DNA from: an uncultured Clostridia bacterium
GTDB taxonomy: Bacteria > Bacillota > Clostridia > Christensenellales > UBA1242
Length of the DNA stretch: 36,228 nucleotides
Assembly (NCBI GenBank): GCA_944383315.1
Contig: CALWPB010000009.1
Span: 1 to 36,228 of the forward strand
Reading direction: 5' to 3'
The translations under genes and the position numbers were made by a program. Positions 8,354 to 16,378 of the stretch are shown here, piece after piece (position 1 is the stretch's first letter; each line of letters opens with the position of its first letter). The notes beneath the pieces were generated by a model. The model was not told where the DNA came from. It did no database searches and was given only the letters and a program-made list of their open reading frames with translations.

Positions 8354-8833
8354 TTATTTCTTCTTTGTGTTATGTCCTTTAATTTCCATAGTTACATTCT
8401 GCGGGATTTTTTGTTGCAATAGTTTATAAATTTCAGTTATTTGCGCAGTTTTATATTGCTTGACTAAAATATACTTTTTATCACCGTTCACGCAATCAAG
8501 TGCGATTACTTCGGGCTTTTTATCATCATAATTAACTTTGGTTATATCTGCAAACGCAATATCGGTTGCCATTTGGTCGCTCGAGATGTTACGAGCAAAG
8601 GTACTACATACACATTTTATCCTATCATCTAAAAACATTATTTTGGTTGAGATTAAACTCTTTATTTCAAATAACACCAAAATGCTCCCGACCGCACCTA
8701 ACACTATATCAAACCAGCCGAGCCTAATTATTCCCCAAACCAAAAGTCCAAGCAATAACAGTAACATTATACCAACAAGCACACAACGGACCACAAAGGC
8801 ACGCCCTTTGGGCTTAAAAACAACTTTTTCCAT
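8354..8833 (-). CDS. Small membrane protein, possibly PH-like, behind obgE
   Basis: 159 residues. Basic N-terminus, two hydrophobic helices at about 17-38 and 41-60, then a soluble beta-rich part (DRIKCVCSTFARNISSDQ, ITKVNYDDKKPEVIAL) that resembles bacterial PH-like domains in small membrane proteins; this is a fold guess only. A GTG at 8834-8836 shares a base with the obgE stop, but the ATG at 8831-8833 has GGAG at proper distance and is preferred. It is translationally coupled to obgE. Function unknown. Confidence 0.75.
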   Translation of the reverse strand: MEKVVFKPKGRAFVVRCVLVGIMLLLLLGLLVWGIIRLGWFDIVLGAVGSILVLFEIKSLISTKIMFLDDRIKCVCSTFARNISSDQMATDIAFADITKVNYDDKKPEVIALDCVNGDKKYILVKQYKTAQITEIYKLLQQKIPQNVTMEIKGHNTKKK

Positions 8834-8835
8834 CA

Positions 8836-10122
<1,287 letters not shown>

Positions 10123-10145
10123 TTACTCCAATTTAAATTTAAAAA

Positions 10146-10796
10146 TTAACTTTCAGCCACTTTTTTACTATCTTTTTGCGATTTTTCTTGAAAATATTTA
10201 CAAAATTCTGCTAGTTTGCACTCACTACAATTTGGATTTTGTGCTTTGCAAAAATATCTACCAAAAAGCACAAGCCTAAAATGTGCATCGTGGTCAACAT
10301 AATTAGGATATCGCTCAATCCACTGTCGCTCTACTTCAAGCGGGGTTTTTGCTGAAACAAGCCCCAGCCTATTTGTTACTCTAAACACGTGAGTATCAAC
10401 CCCGATTCTATTTGCACCGAATCGAGCACTAGAAACAACATTAGCAGTTTTACGCCCCACACCTGGAAGTGTTTCCAAAACATCAGGGTTATGAGGCACT
10501 TCGCCGTCATACTTTTCAAGCAAAGTCTTACATAATGCCCAAATATTTTTTGCCTTATTGTGATAAAACCCAGTACTATAAATCATCTTTTCAAGTTCGG
10601 GTTGTGAAAGAGTCGACATAGTTTGGGCATCAGGATACTTTGCAAATAATTTTTCAGTTACTTGATTTACCCTTTTATCCGTACATTGAGCACTCAATAT
10701 TACAGCAACCAAACATTGAAAGTCAGTTTCAAAATTTAATTCGGGATCAGGATTTGGAAACATCTCCGCGAGATAATTCATAACTTCGTCTATCAT
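10146..10796 (-). CDS. nth: Endonuclease III (DNA glycosylase/AP lyase)
   Basis: 216 residues, normal length. Helix-hairpin-helix LPGVGRKTANVV at 110-121 with catalytic Lys116; catalytic Asp134 in GVDTHVFRV. The 4Fe-4S cluster ligands are Cys183, Cys190, Cys193 and Cys199 with canonical C-x6-C-x2-C-x5-C spacing. It removes oxidised pyrimidines in base excision repair. The ATG at 10794-10796 follows TAGGAG. It appears to be the first gene of the transcript running through obgE, with a clear promoter at 10821-10849. Confidence 0.96.
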   Translation of the reverse strand: MIDEVMNYLAEMFPNPDPELNFETDFQCLVAVILSAQCTDKRVNQVTEKLFAKYPDAQTMSTLSQPELEKMIYSTGFYHNKAKNIWALCKTLLEKYDGEVPHNPDVLETLPGVGRKTANVVSSARFGANRIGVDTHVFRVTNRLGLVSAKTPLEVERQWIERYPNYVDHDAHFRLVLFGRYFCKAQNPNCSECKLAEFCKYFQEKSQKDSKKVAES

Positions 10797-10814
10797 TTGT
10801 ATTACTCCTAATAT

Positions 10815-10833
10815 TTTATGATTATATCATAAA
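10815..10833. promoter_or_regulatory. Dyad over the -10 region of the nth promoter
   Basis: TTTATGA (10815-10821), 5-bp spacer, TCATAAA (10827-10833), a perfect 7-bp inverted repeat lying across the -10 box. It could be an operator, or chance in AT-rich DNA. Confidence 0.35.
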
Positions 10834-10849
10834 GCACTTATTTTTTCAA
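10821..10849 (-). promoter_or_regulatory. Sigma-A-type promoter of nth-obgE
   Basis: On the minus strand: TTGAAA (10844-10849), 17-bp spacer, TATAAT (10821-10826), 25 bp before the nth ATG. Confidence 0.75.
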
Positions 10850-10985
10850 CAGAAAAGCAAAATATTACAGTATCATAAGGAACAATTTACTAAAAAATAA
10901 TACGCAAGAGTTTTTGCATATTTAAACATAATAAAGAATAATTATAAATTTATTAAGATATTCTATACTATTAAGAAATATCAGT

Positions 10986-11018
10986 ATTCAATTGTTGCAT
11001 AATACATTGCATAGTACT
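10986..11018. repeat. Palindromic repeat copy R2, intergenic
   Basis: Begins ATTCAATTGTTGCATAATAC and ends CATTGCATAGTACT. It aligns with copy R5 (14735-14763) except for a few extra bases, and its last 12 bases equal the end of R1. It lies between nth and the sigF terminator. Confidence 0.6.
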
Positions 11019-11027
11019 TAAAAATTA

Positions 11028-11057
11028 AAAAAATCGTCAAGTTTTTGACGATTTTTT
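11028..11057. terminator. Terminator of the spoIIA (sigF) operon
   Basis: AAAATCGTCAA and TTGACGATTTT form an 11-bp stem with a short loop and T-runs on both strands. It directly follows the sigF stop on the minus strand. Confidence 0.85.
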
Positions 11058-11058
11058 A

Positions 11059-11781
11059 CTATTCATTAAATTTTTTACGCATATTTTGCAAAACTTTATT
11101 TTCAATTCGTGATACTTGTACTTGGCTTACCCCCAATTCTTTTGCTATTTCGCTTTGCGTTTTATCGCGATAATAGCGCATAATTATAATTTTTCTATCA
11201 CGTGGAGAAAGTGAAGAAATCAACTGTTTTAATATAAAATGGTCAAGTTTGGTATCCTCTTCCTCGGGTGCTGCTATTCGTTCTCCCAGAGTTACACTAC
11301 CGTCTTCGGTTTGGTCGATAGGTGTAGATAAACTCATAGGATATCTATTGCTATCCATAGCAAACACAACTTCTTGAGGTTCCATATCAAAACGTTTTGC
11401 AATATCAGCAATATCGGGTGTTTGTTCTTGCGGAGATAGACTTGCCAAATACTTATTAATTTCAATAGCCTGTGATTTTATAGCCCTACTTACCTTAATA
11501 TAACCATCATCACGCAAAAACCGCTTGACTTCCCCCGCAATCATCGGTACTGCATAAGTGCTGAAACGAACATTATACGAGCAATCAAAATTGTTTATTG
11601 CTTTAACAAAGCCGACACACCCCAACTGAAAAAGGTCATCATAGTCGACTCCTTTACCGCGATATCTACGAATAACACTTTTAACAAGAGGATAATTTTC
11701 ATTTATGAGCAAATTTTTGGCTGTTTCATCACCTTTCTGCGCTAGTTTAATTAGCCTTAATGTTTGCTCGTAATCAATCAT
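11059..11781 (-). CDS. sigF: Forespore sigma factor SigF
   Basis: 240 residues, typical for sporulation sigma factors. Region 2 shows VDYDDLFQLGCVGFVKAI and RFSTYAVPMIAGEVKRFLR; region 4 ends with ELGVSQVQVSRIENKVLQNM, the DNA-binding helix-turn-helix. SigF directs the first forespore-specific transcription after asymmetric division. The spoIIAA-spoIIAB-sigF order separates it from SigG and SigB. The ATG at 11779-11781 is preceded by GGGGGTG; a longer frame starting inside spoIIAB lacks a binding site. It overlaps the end of spoIIAB by 8 bp, so translation is coupled. Activity is held by SpoIIAB binding. Confidence 0.93.
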   Translation of the reverse strand: MIDYEQTLRLIKLAQKGDETAKNLLINENYPLVKSVIRRYRGKGVDYDDLFQLGCVGFVKAINNFDCSYNVRFSTYAVPMIAGEVKRFLRDDGYIKVSRAIKSQAIEINKYLASLSPQEQTPDIADIAKRFDMEPQEVVFAMDSNRYPMSLSTPIDQTEDGSVTLGERIAAPEEEDTKLDHFILKQLISSLSPRDRKIIIMRYYRDKTQSEIAKELGVSQVQVSRIENKVLQNMRKKFNE

Positions 11782-12235
11782 TTTCACCCCCAACCATAAC
11801 CGCCCTTCTACGTTCAAGTGATTTTGTCATCTCAACAATTACCCCACCGTTTTCATTTCGCGATAAATTTACATTATCCATAAAACTTTCCATAACCGTA
11901 AAACCCATACCTGCGCGCTCTTCATTTGGCTTGGTAGTGTAAAAAGGTTCTCTTGCTTTCTCGAAATCAGGAATACCTACACCGTTATCCATTACTTTAA
12001 TATCAATTTCACGAGTTTTTGTAAGTCCTACCCAAACAGTTATTTTCCCTACACTTTTGGGGTACGCGTGGACAACACAGTTTGTTACCGCTTCACTCAC
12101 TGCCGTCTTTATATCTGTAATTTCATCAAGTGTTGGATTAAGTTGCACACAAAAAGCCGCAACAGCACTACGCGCAAACCCTTCGTTAATTGAATGTGAA
12201 TCAAATGTCAATGTCATTTCATTTATATAATTCAT
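11774..12235 (-). CDS. spoIIAB: Anti-sigma-F factor and serine kinase SpoIIAB
   Basis: 153 residues. GHKL-type ATPase: N-box SEAVTNCVVHAYP at about 48-60, G1 DNGVGIP, and the G2-like ERAGMGFTVMESF. SpoIIAB binds SigF, or phosphorylates SpoIIAA. The ATG at 12233-12235 has AAGGGG 7 bp upstream; a second Met at codon 7 is possible. It starts 11 bp after the spoIIAA stop and overlaps sigF by 8 bp. Confidence 0.95.
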   Translation of the reverse strand: MNYINEMTLTFDSHSINEGFARSAVAAFCVQLNPTLDEITDIKTAVSEAVTNCVVHAYPKSVGKITVWVGLTKTREIDIKVMDNGVGIPDFEKAREPFYTTKPNEERAGMGFTVMESFMDNVNLSRNENGGVIVEMTKSLERRRAVMVGGEND

Positions 12236-12246
12236 ATATATTCCCC

Positions 12247-12555
12247 TTAATTTATTTTTGGCATAACATCATATAATGCCGTCATTTTAAAGATTTTATC
12301 TGCCTGCGCACTTGGATTTGAAATATAAATGGGTGTATTTTTCTGCTTCATTTTCTTATATCTACCGATTAAAACCCCTATCCCCGTACTGTCCATAAAT
12401 TCAAGACCAGACAAATCTACAACAACCTGCTTATATTCTCCCGCATCTAACTGGCTATCCATAGCACTGCGAGCATAGTGCGCGGTGTGTTCATCAAGTT
12501 CGCCAGAAATTTGTAAATATAATGTATCCATATAGACTTTTGAATTTACCTGCAT
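12247..12555 (-). CDS. spoIIAA: Anti-anti-sigma-F factor SpoIIAA (STAS domain)
   Basis: 102 residues, a single STAS domain. The phosphorylation site is Ser56 in LEFMDSTGIGVL; SpoIIAB phosphorylates it, and SpoIIE is known elsewhere to dephosphorylate it. Unphosphorylated SpoIIAA displaces SigF from SpoIIAB. The ATG at 12553-12555 follows GGGGGAAAG. First gene of the spoIIA operon. I looked for a sigma-H promoter in the gap up to 12597 and did not find a convincing one. Confidence 0.95.
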   Translation of the reverse strand: MQVNSKVYMDTLYLQISGELDEHTAHYARSAMDSQLDAGEYKQVVVDLSGLEFMDSTGIGVLIGRYKKMKQKNTPIYISNPSAQADKIFKMTALYDVMPKIN

Positions 12556-12597
12556 ACTTTCCCCCTGTATATTAAAAATTTTACAATAACTTTGTTT

Positions 12598-12640
12598 AAA
12601 AAAAATGACAAAGACAGTACAAACAGCACTGTTTTTGTCT
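12598..12640 (-). terminator. Terminator after the subtilase gene
   Basis: On the minus strand, GACAAAAACAGT pairs with ACTGTCTTTGTC (one G-T pair), followed by ATTTTTTTT. It separates the protease transcript from spoIIAA, leaving only about 40 bp before the spoIIAA start. Confidence 0.75.
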
Positions 12641-12730
12641 AAAATTGTAAAAATAATAATTACAATAGCCCGTCAATTTGTATCGCAATCCAATTTTTTA
12701 AAAATTATAAATAACTCAAACATTTTAATT

Positions 12731-12748
12731 ACATTGCATAATACTACA
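12731..12748. repeat. Palindromic repeat fragment R3, intergenic
   Basis: ACATTGCATAATACTACA shares TTGCATAATAC with R2 and TGCATAATACTA with R5. It is short, so it may be a decayed copy or chance. Confidence 0.35.
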
Positions 12749-12791
12749 AATTTTGCTATTTTTCACTATTTTTACATAAAAATATTATATT

Positions 12792-13925
12792 TTAAAATTC
12801 AAATGCAGCGGAAGCATCTAAAAATCCCATTCCGCAATCATTAGGCTCACAATCAAGATGTTGCGCGCTGTACATAATAATTGCTTTTATCTGGTTAGGA
12901 GTTAAAAACGGGTTACGTTGCAATAACAATGCCGCTACTCCCGCGACAAAGGGAGTGCTTACACTTGTCCCTGTCATTTGTGTTAAAAACTCTGTACTAT
13001 TCGCAAGTGAAGTAATATCAACTCCCGGAGCAATCAAATCAGGTTTTACAATGTCAAAAATAGGTCCACGAGAACTAAAATCTGCGACTTTTATTTTTTC
13101 TGTGGTGGTATCCGCACAACCTACAGTAATTATTTTTGCACAACTTCCAGGGGACTTGACAGAACCTTCCTTGGGACCATCATTTCCAACAGCCCCCACA
13201 ACAGTTATCCCAACGTCCCAAAGGCTAGTAGCACCAAGACTCAGCGGGTCATTGCGCGCAAGTGGTGTACTTCCAAAACTCATACATACAACTTTTATAT
13301 TGTATTTTTCGCGATTTTCAAACACCCATTGCATAGCATCAAGCACTTTAAATGCTTGAGTTTGACCGTCATTGTTTAGCGCTTTTAAAATAATAAGACT
13401 ACAGTCAGGCGCAATTCCCTTGTACATTCCGCCCGAATATGCCCCACTGCCCGCCAACACTCCAGCAACAAATGTTCCGTGTCCGTTATCGTCATAAGGT
13501 TGCGAACGGTCGTTTATTAGGTCAACAAATTTTACAATTCTATTTTTCCCTAATGTAAAATCAATATGCGGAAAGCACCCTGTGTCAATTACTGCAACAC
13601 TAACCCCACTCCCAAGATAACCCGCCTTATGTAAATCCTTAACCTTTATTTTGCTTCTAGCATCTCGCATTAAAGTTTTTGCGACAGTAACAGAAGAAAT
13701 ATAATCTACCCAAGAAAATTGAGACAGCCCGAAAATATCCGCCGTATTGCTTGTAACTGCGAATGCTTTGATAAAGGGGTATTCACCTATAACTTTAAAA
13801 TTATTGTTATTAAGTAACATTTCGCGTGCTTTTCCAAAATTTTGCACATACAGAATATAACTCTGTGGCTGTACATTGGCGACACGAACACTTAATAAAT
13901 TAGGGTCTATTTTAAAAAAGTACAT
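12792..13925 (-). CDS. Subtilisin-like serine protease (S8), probably intracellular
   Basis: 377 residues with no signal peptide. Residues 1-85 look like an I9-type inhibitory prodomain (ILYVQNFGKA, PFIKAFAV). The catalytic domain has the full triad and oxyanion Asn: Asp in VAVIDTGCFPHIDF, His in DDNGHGTFVAGVLAG, Asn in GAVGNDGP, Ser in MTGTSVSTPFVAGVAALL. It resembles cytoplasmic AprX-like subtilases. The ATG at 13923-13925 lies 1 bp after the stop of the upstream gene with only a weak binding site, so translation is probably coupled to it. It lies upstream of the sigma-F operon but is cut off by a terminator; a sporulation role is inference from position only. Confidence 0.88.
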   Translation of the reverse strand: MYFFKIDPNLLSVRVANVQPQSYILYVQNFGKAREMLLNNNNFKVIGEYPFIKAFAVTSNTADIFGLSQFSWVDYISSVTVAKTLMRDARSKIKVKDLHKAGYLGSGVSVAVIDTGCFPHIDFTLGKNRIVKFVDLINDRSQPYDDNGHGTFVAGVLAGSGAYSGGMYKGIAPDCSLIILKALNNDGQTQAFKVLDAMQWVFENREKYNIKVVCMSFGSTPLARNDPLSLGATSLWDVGITVVGAVGNDGPKEGSVKSPGSCAKIITVGCADTTTEKIKVADFSSRGPIFDIVKPDLIAPGVDITSLANSTEFLTQMTGTSVSTPFVAGVAALLLQRNPFLTPNQIKAIIMYSAQHLDCEPNDCGMGFLDASAAFEF

Positions 13926-13926
13926 A

Positions 13927-14328
13927 TTAATCCAAATATTTTAATAAATTATACATTTTTTCCTGTTGCTCTGCATTTAATAAAGGTGCTATTTGAGTGG
14001 CAAGCGCTTTGATTTTTTCAGCATCAAATGTGCCTTCGGCTTTCTTTTCAGCAATCAGCCCCAGCATTTCCGCCAGTAATTCACTTTCTTCCATTTCTCC
14101 ATATTTGGATAAAAAGTCGCGAACTGTGTCCCCGTACTCACTCTCAACTTGTTTAAATTCATCAGTTTCAATTATTTTTTCAAAATCAGTATTAGCATTA
14201 TTGTTTATGTAATCATTTTTATTTGTTTCGGTCTCCATATTAGTTTTTTCACCGTTTTTATTCTCTTTTTCAGTTTTGCCTTTCTTATCATTAGTATTGT
14301 ACTGCGAACTAAAATCTTTTATATTCAT
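13927..14328 (-). CDS. Small acidic protein of unknown function upstream of the subtilase
   Basis: 133 residues. The first ~50 are hydrophilic and rich in Lys, Asn, Glu and Thr, probably disordered; residues ~55-133 are predicted helical, with repeated short acidic helices (FLSKYGEMEESELLAEML, LNAEQQEKMYNLLKYLD). No membrane segment or signal. The ATG at 14326-14328 is preceded by GGAGGG, better than the upstream in-frame Met codons. The stop is 1 bp before the protease start, so the two are coupled; it could be a substrate or partner of the protease, but that is a guess. Not recognised as a named family. Confidence 0.7.
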   Translation of the reverse strand: MNIKDFSSQYNTNDKKGKTEKENKNGEKTNMETETNKNDYINNNANTDFEKIIETDEFKQVESEYGDTVRDFLSKYGEMEESELLAEMLGLIAEKKAEGTFDAEKIKALATQIAPLLNAEQQEKMYNLLKYLD

Positions 14329-14352
14329 CTTTCCCTCCATTTTCACTAATTC

Positions 14353-14372
14353 AATATATGCCTGCATATATT
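14353..14372. promoter_or_regulatory. 20-bp dyad between two divergent genes
   Basis: AATATATGC, CT, GCATATATT: a perfect 9-bp inverted repeat in the 60-bp gap between the minus gene starting at 14328 and the plus gene starting at 14389. It could be a shared operator or a symmetric pair of -10 elements (CATATATT reads outward on both strands). Confidence 0.5.
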
Positions 14373-14388
14373 AAAGTGGTGAAAGAAA

Positions 14389-14928
14389 GTGAATATTCTG
14401 GAAATTTTAAATAGTTTAGGTACGCAGAATATTGAAGGGTTGATAAATCTTCTATCAACCCTGTTTGGCAATTCAAATAACAAAACGCAAGTTGCTTTAC
14501 CACCAAACAAAATAGAATCACCACCCGAAACCAATTTTGACGCCAATAGTTCTTACTGGTCATTACCTACATATCAGTTTGATACATCTCAAACCCCCAA
14601 CTCTGCGCAAAACGGTACAAAATCTCAAAGTACTATGCAACACAATGTTACCCAGTCAAAATTCACTAATACCAACACTCAAACCATATATAATAACCAA
14701 CAACCAGCATACATAGATAATACTATGCAACAAAATTCAATGCATAATACTATGCATAGTACCACAAATTCAAACAAAAACAACAATTTTTTTGAAATAA
14801 TAAAAGTGTTGCTTCCCTTACTTTCAAAATCTTCTCCTAATAATACATATGTCGCAAATACAGAACAACCTAAATTTGAGCAAAAAGAATCTGTTATACT
14901 TTCATTAAAAAAGACAAGTGAGAAATAA
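14389..14928 (+). CDS. Asn/Gln/Ser/Thr-rich protein of unknown function
   Basis: 179 residues. A short amphipathic N-terminal helix (LEILNSLG, GLINLLSTLFG), a long linker rich in Asn, Gln, Ser and Thr, and a second hydrophobic helix (EIIKVLLPLLSKS) near residue 137. No signal peptide. The start is GTG at 14389-14391 with GTGGTGA about 7 bp upstream. The linker carries two copies of the palindromic repeat (14599-14640 and 14719-14764), which code for motifs such as NSAQNGT and MHNTMHST. It is divergent from the small gene upstream of the subtilase and shares its regulatory gap. The frame is open across the whole length, but the function is unknown. Confidence 0.55.
   Translation: MNILEILNSLGTQNIEGLINLLSTLFGNSNNKTQVALPPNKIESPPETNFDANSSYWSLPTYQFDTSQTPNSAQNGTKSQSTMQHNVTQSKFTNTNTQTIYNNQQPAYIDNTMQQNSMHNTMHSTTNSNKNNNFFEIIKVLLPLLSKSSPNNTYVANTEQPKFEQKESVILSLKKTSEK
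14599..14640. repeat. Palindromic repeat copy R4, inside a coding region
   Basis: Begins AACTCTGCGCAAAAC then GGTAC, matching R1 (AACTCTGCGCAAAAC then AGTAC), and ends AGTACTATGCAA, the reverse complement of the R1 and R2 ends. It is read in the same frame as R1, giving NSAQNGT where R1 gives NSAQNST. Confidence 0.55.
14719..14764. repeat. Palindromic repeat copy R5, inside a coding region
   Basis: AATACTATGCAA, a 4-bp joint, then ATTCAATGCATAATAC, TATGCATAGTACC. The central ATACTATGCATAGTAC is a near-perfect palindrome. It matches R2 over most of its length. Confidence 0.6.
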
Positions 14929-14984
14929 AATATTTTACTTTTAAATAAATTTTTTAATTAAGATTTTCATCCATAAACCCTAAT

Positions 14985-15017
14985 AAAAAAGCGCTTGCTT
15001 AAATTGATTGCAAACGC
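14985..15017 (-). terminator. Terminator overlapping the end of the PucR-type gene
   Basis: On the minus strand, GCGTTTGC pairs with GCAAGCGC (one G-T pair) across a loop of about 11 bases, followed by six T. The upstream arm lies in the last codons of the gene ending at 14999. Confidence 0.75.
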
Positions 15018-15382
15018 GTAAGTTTATTGGTACGTCTTTTTCTTTTCTGTTCGAGCCTTTTTAAAATTAATATTACTTGTAAAGTAACAGCATCTTCAAA
15101 TTTTCGAATATCAAGACCTAGCATTTTCTTGATTTTTTCTAGGCGATACACGAGAGTATTGCGGTGAACGATAGCATCTTTTGATGTCTGTATAATATTT
15201 AAATTATTCTTAAAGAAAAGTTCAACAGTTGTAGTTAATTCTTCATCTTTTAAAAATTTTTTTACATTTTCATCTTGTAAAATGTTGCTAATGCTACCAA
15301 GACTCTGCTCGTCCAAATTTGCTAATAACTTCCCTAGCAACGAAGAGTTAATTGCTATCTTTTCTACATAATCATTTATCAT
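14999..15382 (-). CDS. Stand-alone PucR/CdaR-type helix-turn-helix protein
   Basis: 127 residues. The C-terminal half is the PucR C-terminal HTH: DAIVHRNTLVYRLEKIKKML followed by LDIRKFEDAVTLQVILIL. Full PucR regulators carry large N-terminal sensor domains; here only about 60 residues precede the HTH, with no recognisable sensor. It ends in a basic tail (KRKRRTNKLTR). The ATG at 15380-15382 follows GGAG. It overlaps the 3' end of the ABC-like gene by 11 bp, so the two are cotranslated; the ABC-like protein may provide the sensing part. Confidence 0.8.
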   Translation of the reverse strand: MINDYVEKIAINSSLLGKLLANLDEQSLGSISNILQDENVKKFLKDEELTTTVELFFKNNLNIIQTSKDAIVHRNTLVYRLEKIKKMLGLDIRKFEDAVTLQVILILKRLEQKRKRRTNKLTRLQSI

Positions 15383-16049
15383 TTTGTTTCTCCACAAAAC
15401 TACCCGATTTTAAGTATCTGTATTCCTTAACAAAATCTTTGCAAGATTCTTCTGTCTGCCCCGCCATAATGATTATCTTATCTTTAGGAGCGCTGTCAAA
15501 AAGAATGTTTAATGCTTTCTTAATACGTACAACAGTGTCCGCATCGTACTCACTCAACACATCATCGCAAAGTACAATTTCAAGCGGACGCAAAGCCATA
15601 CGCGCTATTTGCACAAGTCTACGGTCACTACTGCAAAGATTTTTAACTTTTTCTTTCTTTAATGCTTCAATGTCAAACTCTTTTAAAACAGCATTTATGC
15701 GTTCTTCTCTCTCCGCTTTTGCCACTTTGTGTACTTTTAGTGCCCACAAAAGATTTGAATAAACGCTTTTACGCTCAAAGAACACAGCCTTTGTAGATAA
15801 ATATCCAAGGCTTACATCAGTTGCAAAATTAACTTTATGAACAGGAATTCCTTTAATTAAGCACTCTCCACTTTTCTGTTTTTCGAGCCCCGCAATCAAT
15901 CTAAGCAAAGCAGTTTTGCCACTTCCTGTTTCACCTATAATTGCTATGCGGTCGCCTTTTTTCAAAGCCAAATTAATATCAAAAAGAGCGCAATAATCCT
16001 TGTTGTATGCAAGTTTTATATCCTTTAACTCAATAACAAAATCTGCCAT
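15372..16049 (-). CDS. ABC-like ATPase with degenerate active-site motifs
   Basis: 225 residues, single ABC domain, no membrane partner nearby. Walker A GETGSGKTALL at 39-49 is intact. The Q-loop position reads GYLSTK instead of a Gln motif; the signature is LCSSDRR at 138-144 instead of LSGGQ; Walker B is IVLCDD at 158-163 with Asp in place of the catalytic Glu; the H-loop region reads IIMAGQTEE with no His. It may bind ATP but hydrolyse it poorly or not at all. It overlaps a PucR-type HTH gene by 11 bp, pointing to a regulatory ATP-binding partner more than a transporter. The ATG at 16047-16049 follows AAGGAGAG; strong promoter upstream. Confidence 0.8.
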   Translation of the reverse strand: MADFVIELKDIKLAYNKDYCALFDINLALKKGDRIAIIGETGSGKTALLRLIAGLEKQKSGECLIKGIPVHKVNFATDVSLGYLSTKAVFFERKSVYSNLLWALKVHKVAKAEREERINAVLKEFDIEALKKEKVKNLCSSDRRLVQIARMALRPLEIVLCDDVLSEYDADTVVRIKKALNILFDSAPKDKIIIMAGQTEESCKDFVKEYRYLKSGSFVEKQNDK

Positions 16050-16070
16050 ATTCTCTCCTTATAATAAATT

Positions 16071-16099
16071 ATTATACACAAAGTAAGCCTTGTTTTCAA
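16071..16099 (-). promoter_or_regulatory. Sigma-A-type promoter of the ABC-like/PucR pair
   Basis: On the minus strand: TTGAAA (16094-16099), 17-bp spacer, TATAAT (16071-16076), 21 bp before the ATG. Confidence 0.75.
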
Positions 16100-16318
16100 C
16101 TGATTTGATAAAAATTTTAAAAATGCCATTTATGACAAAAAGTAATTTTCCTAATTTTTTATAAATATTATTTTAATGTTTTGCATTTAATTAATATAAA
16201 TGTATGGCAAACAGTATTTACTAAAATATTAATGTCTGCAGTATCTTTTAATATAATATTTGATTGTTTTTTAACAAAATGCTTAATATAGTCTAAAATT
16301 TTTTATTGTACAAATTGC

Positions 16319-16347
16319 TAGTCAAATTTTTATTTTTTTGTTATACT
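16319..16347 (+). promoter_or_regulatory. Likely promoter of the alpha-oxoamine synthase gene
   Basis: TAGTCA (16319-16324), 17-bp spacer, TATACT (16342-16347), 31 bp before the ATG. The -35 box matches 4 of 6 consensus positions. Confidence 0.5.
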
Positions 16348-16378
16348 AAGTTTATAATATTAAACGGAGAAAATATTT

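Larger units (their letters stand above)
16050..16378. other. 329-bp AT-rich divergent promoter region
   Basis: No gene. It holds the promoter of the ABC-like gene (16071-16099, minus) and a likely promoter of the alpha-oxoamine synthase gene (16319-16347, plus). The middle (16100-16318) is AT-rich with no strong hairpin and no riboswitch that I recognise. Confidence 0.6.

Noticed and set aside
12556..12600. Sigma-H promoter for the spoIIA operon
   Set aside because: Expected from other spore formers, but I could not find convincing -35 and -10 boxes in the short gap between the terminator and spoIIAA; a TTGACG further up (about 12670) has no good -10 at 17 bp.
12605..12844. Plus-strand open frame upstream of spoIIAA
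   Set aside because: No Shine-Dalgarno sequence, starts in a terminator hairpin, and overlaps the end of the subtilase gene.
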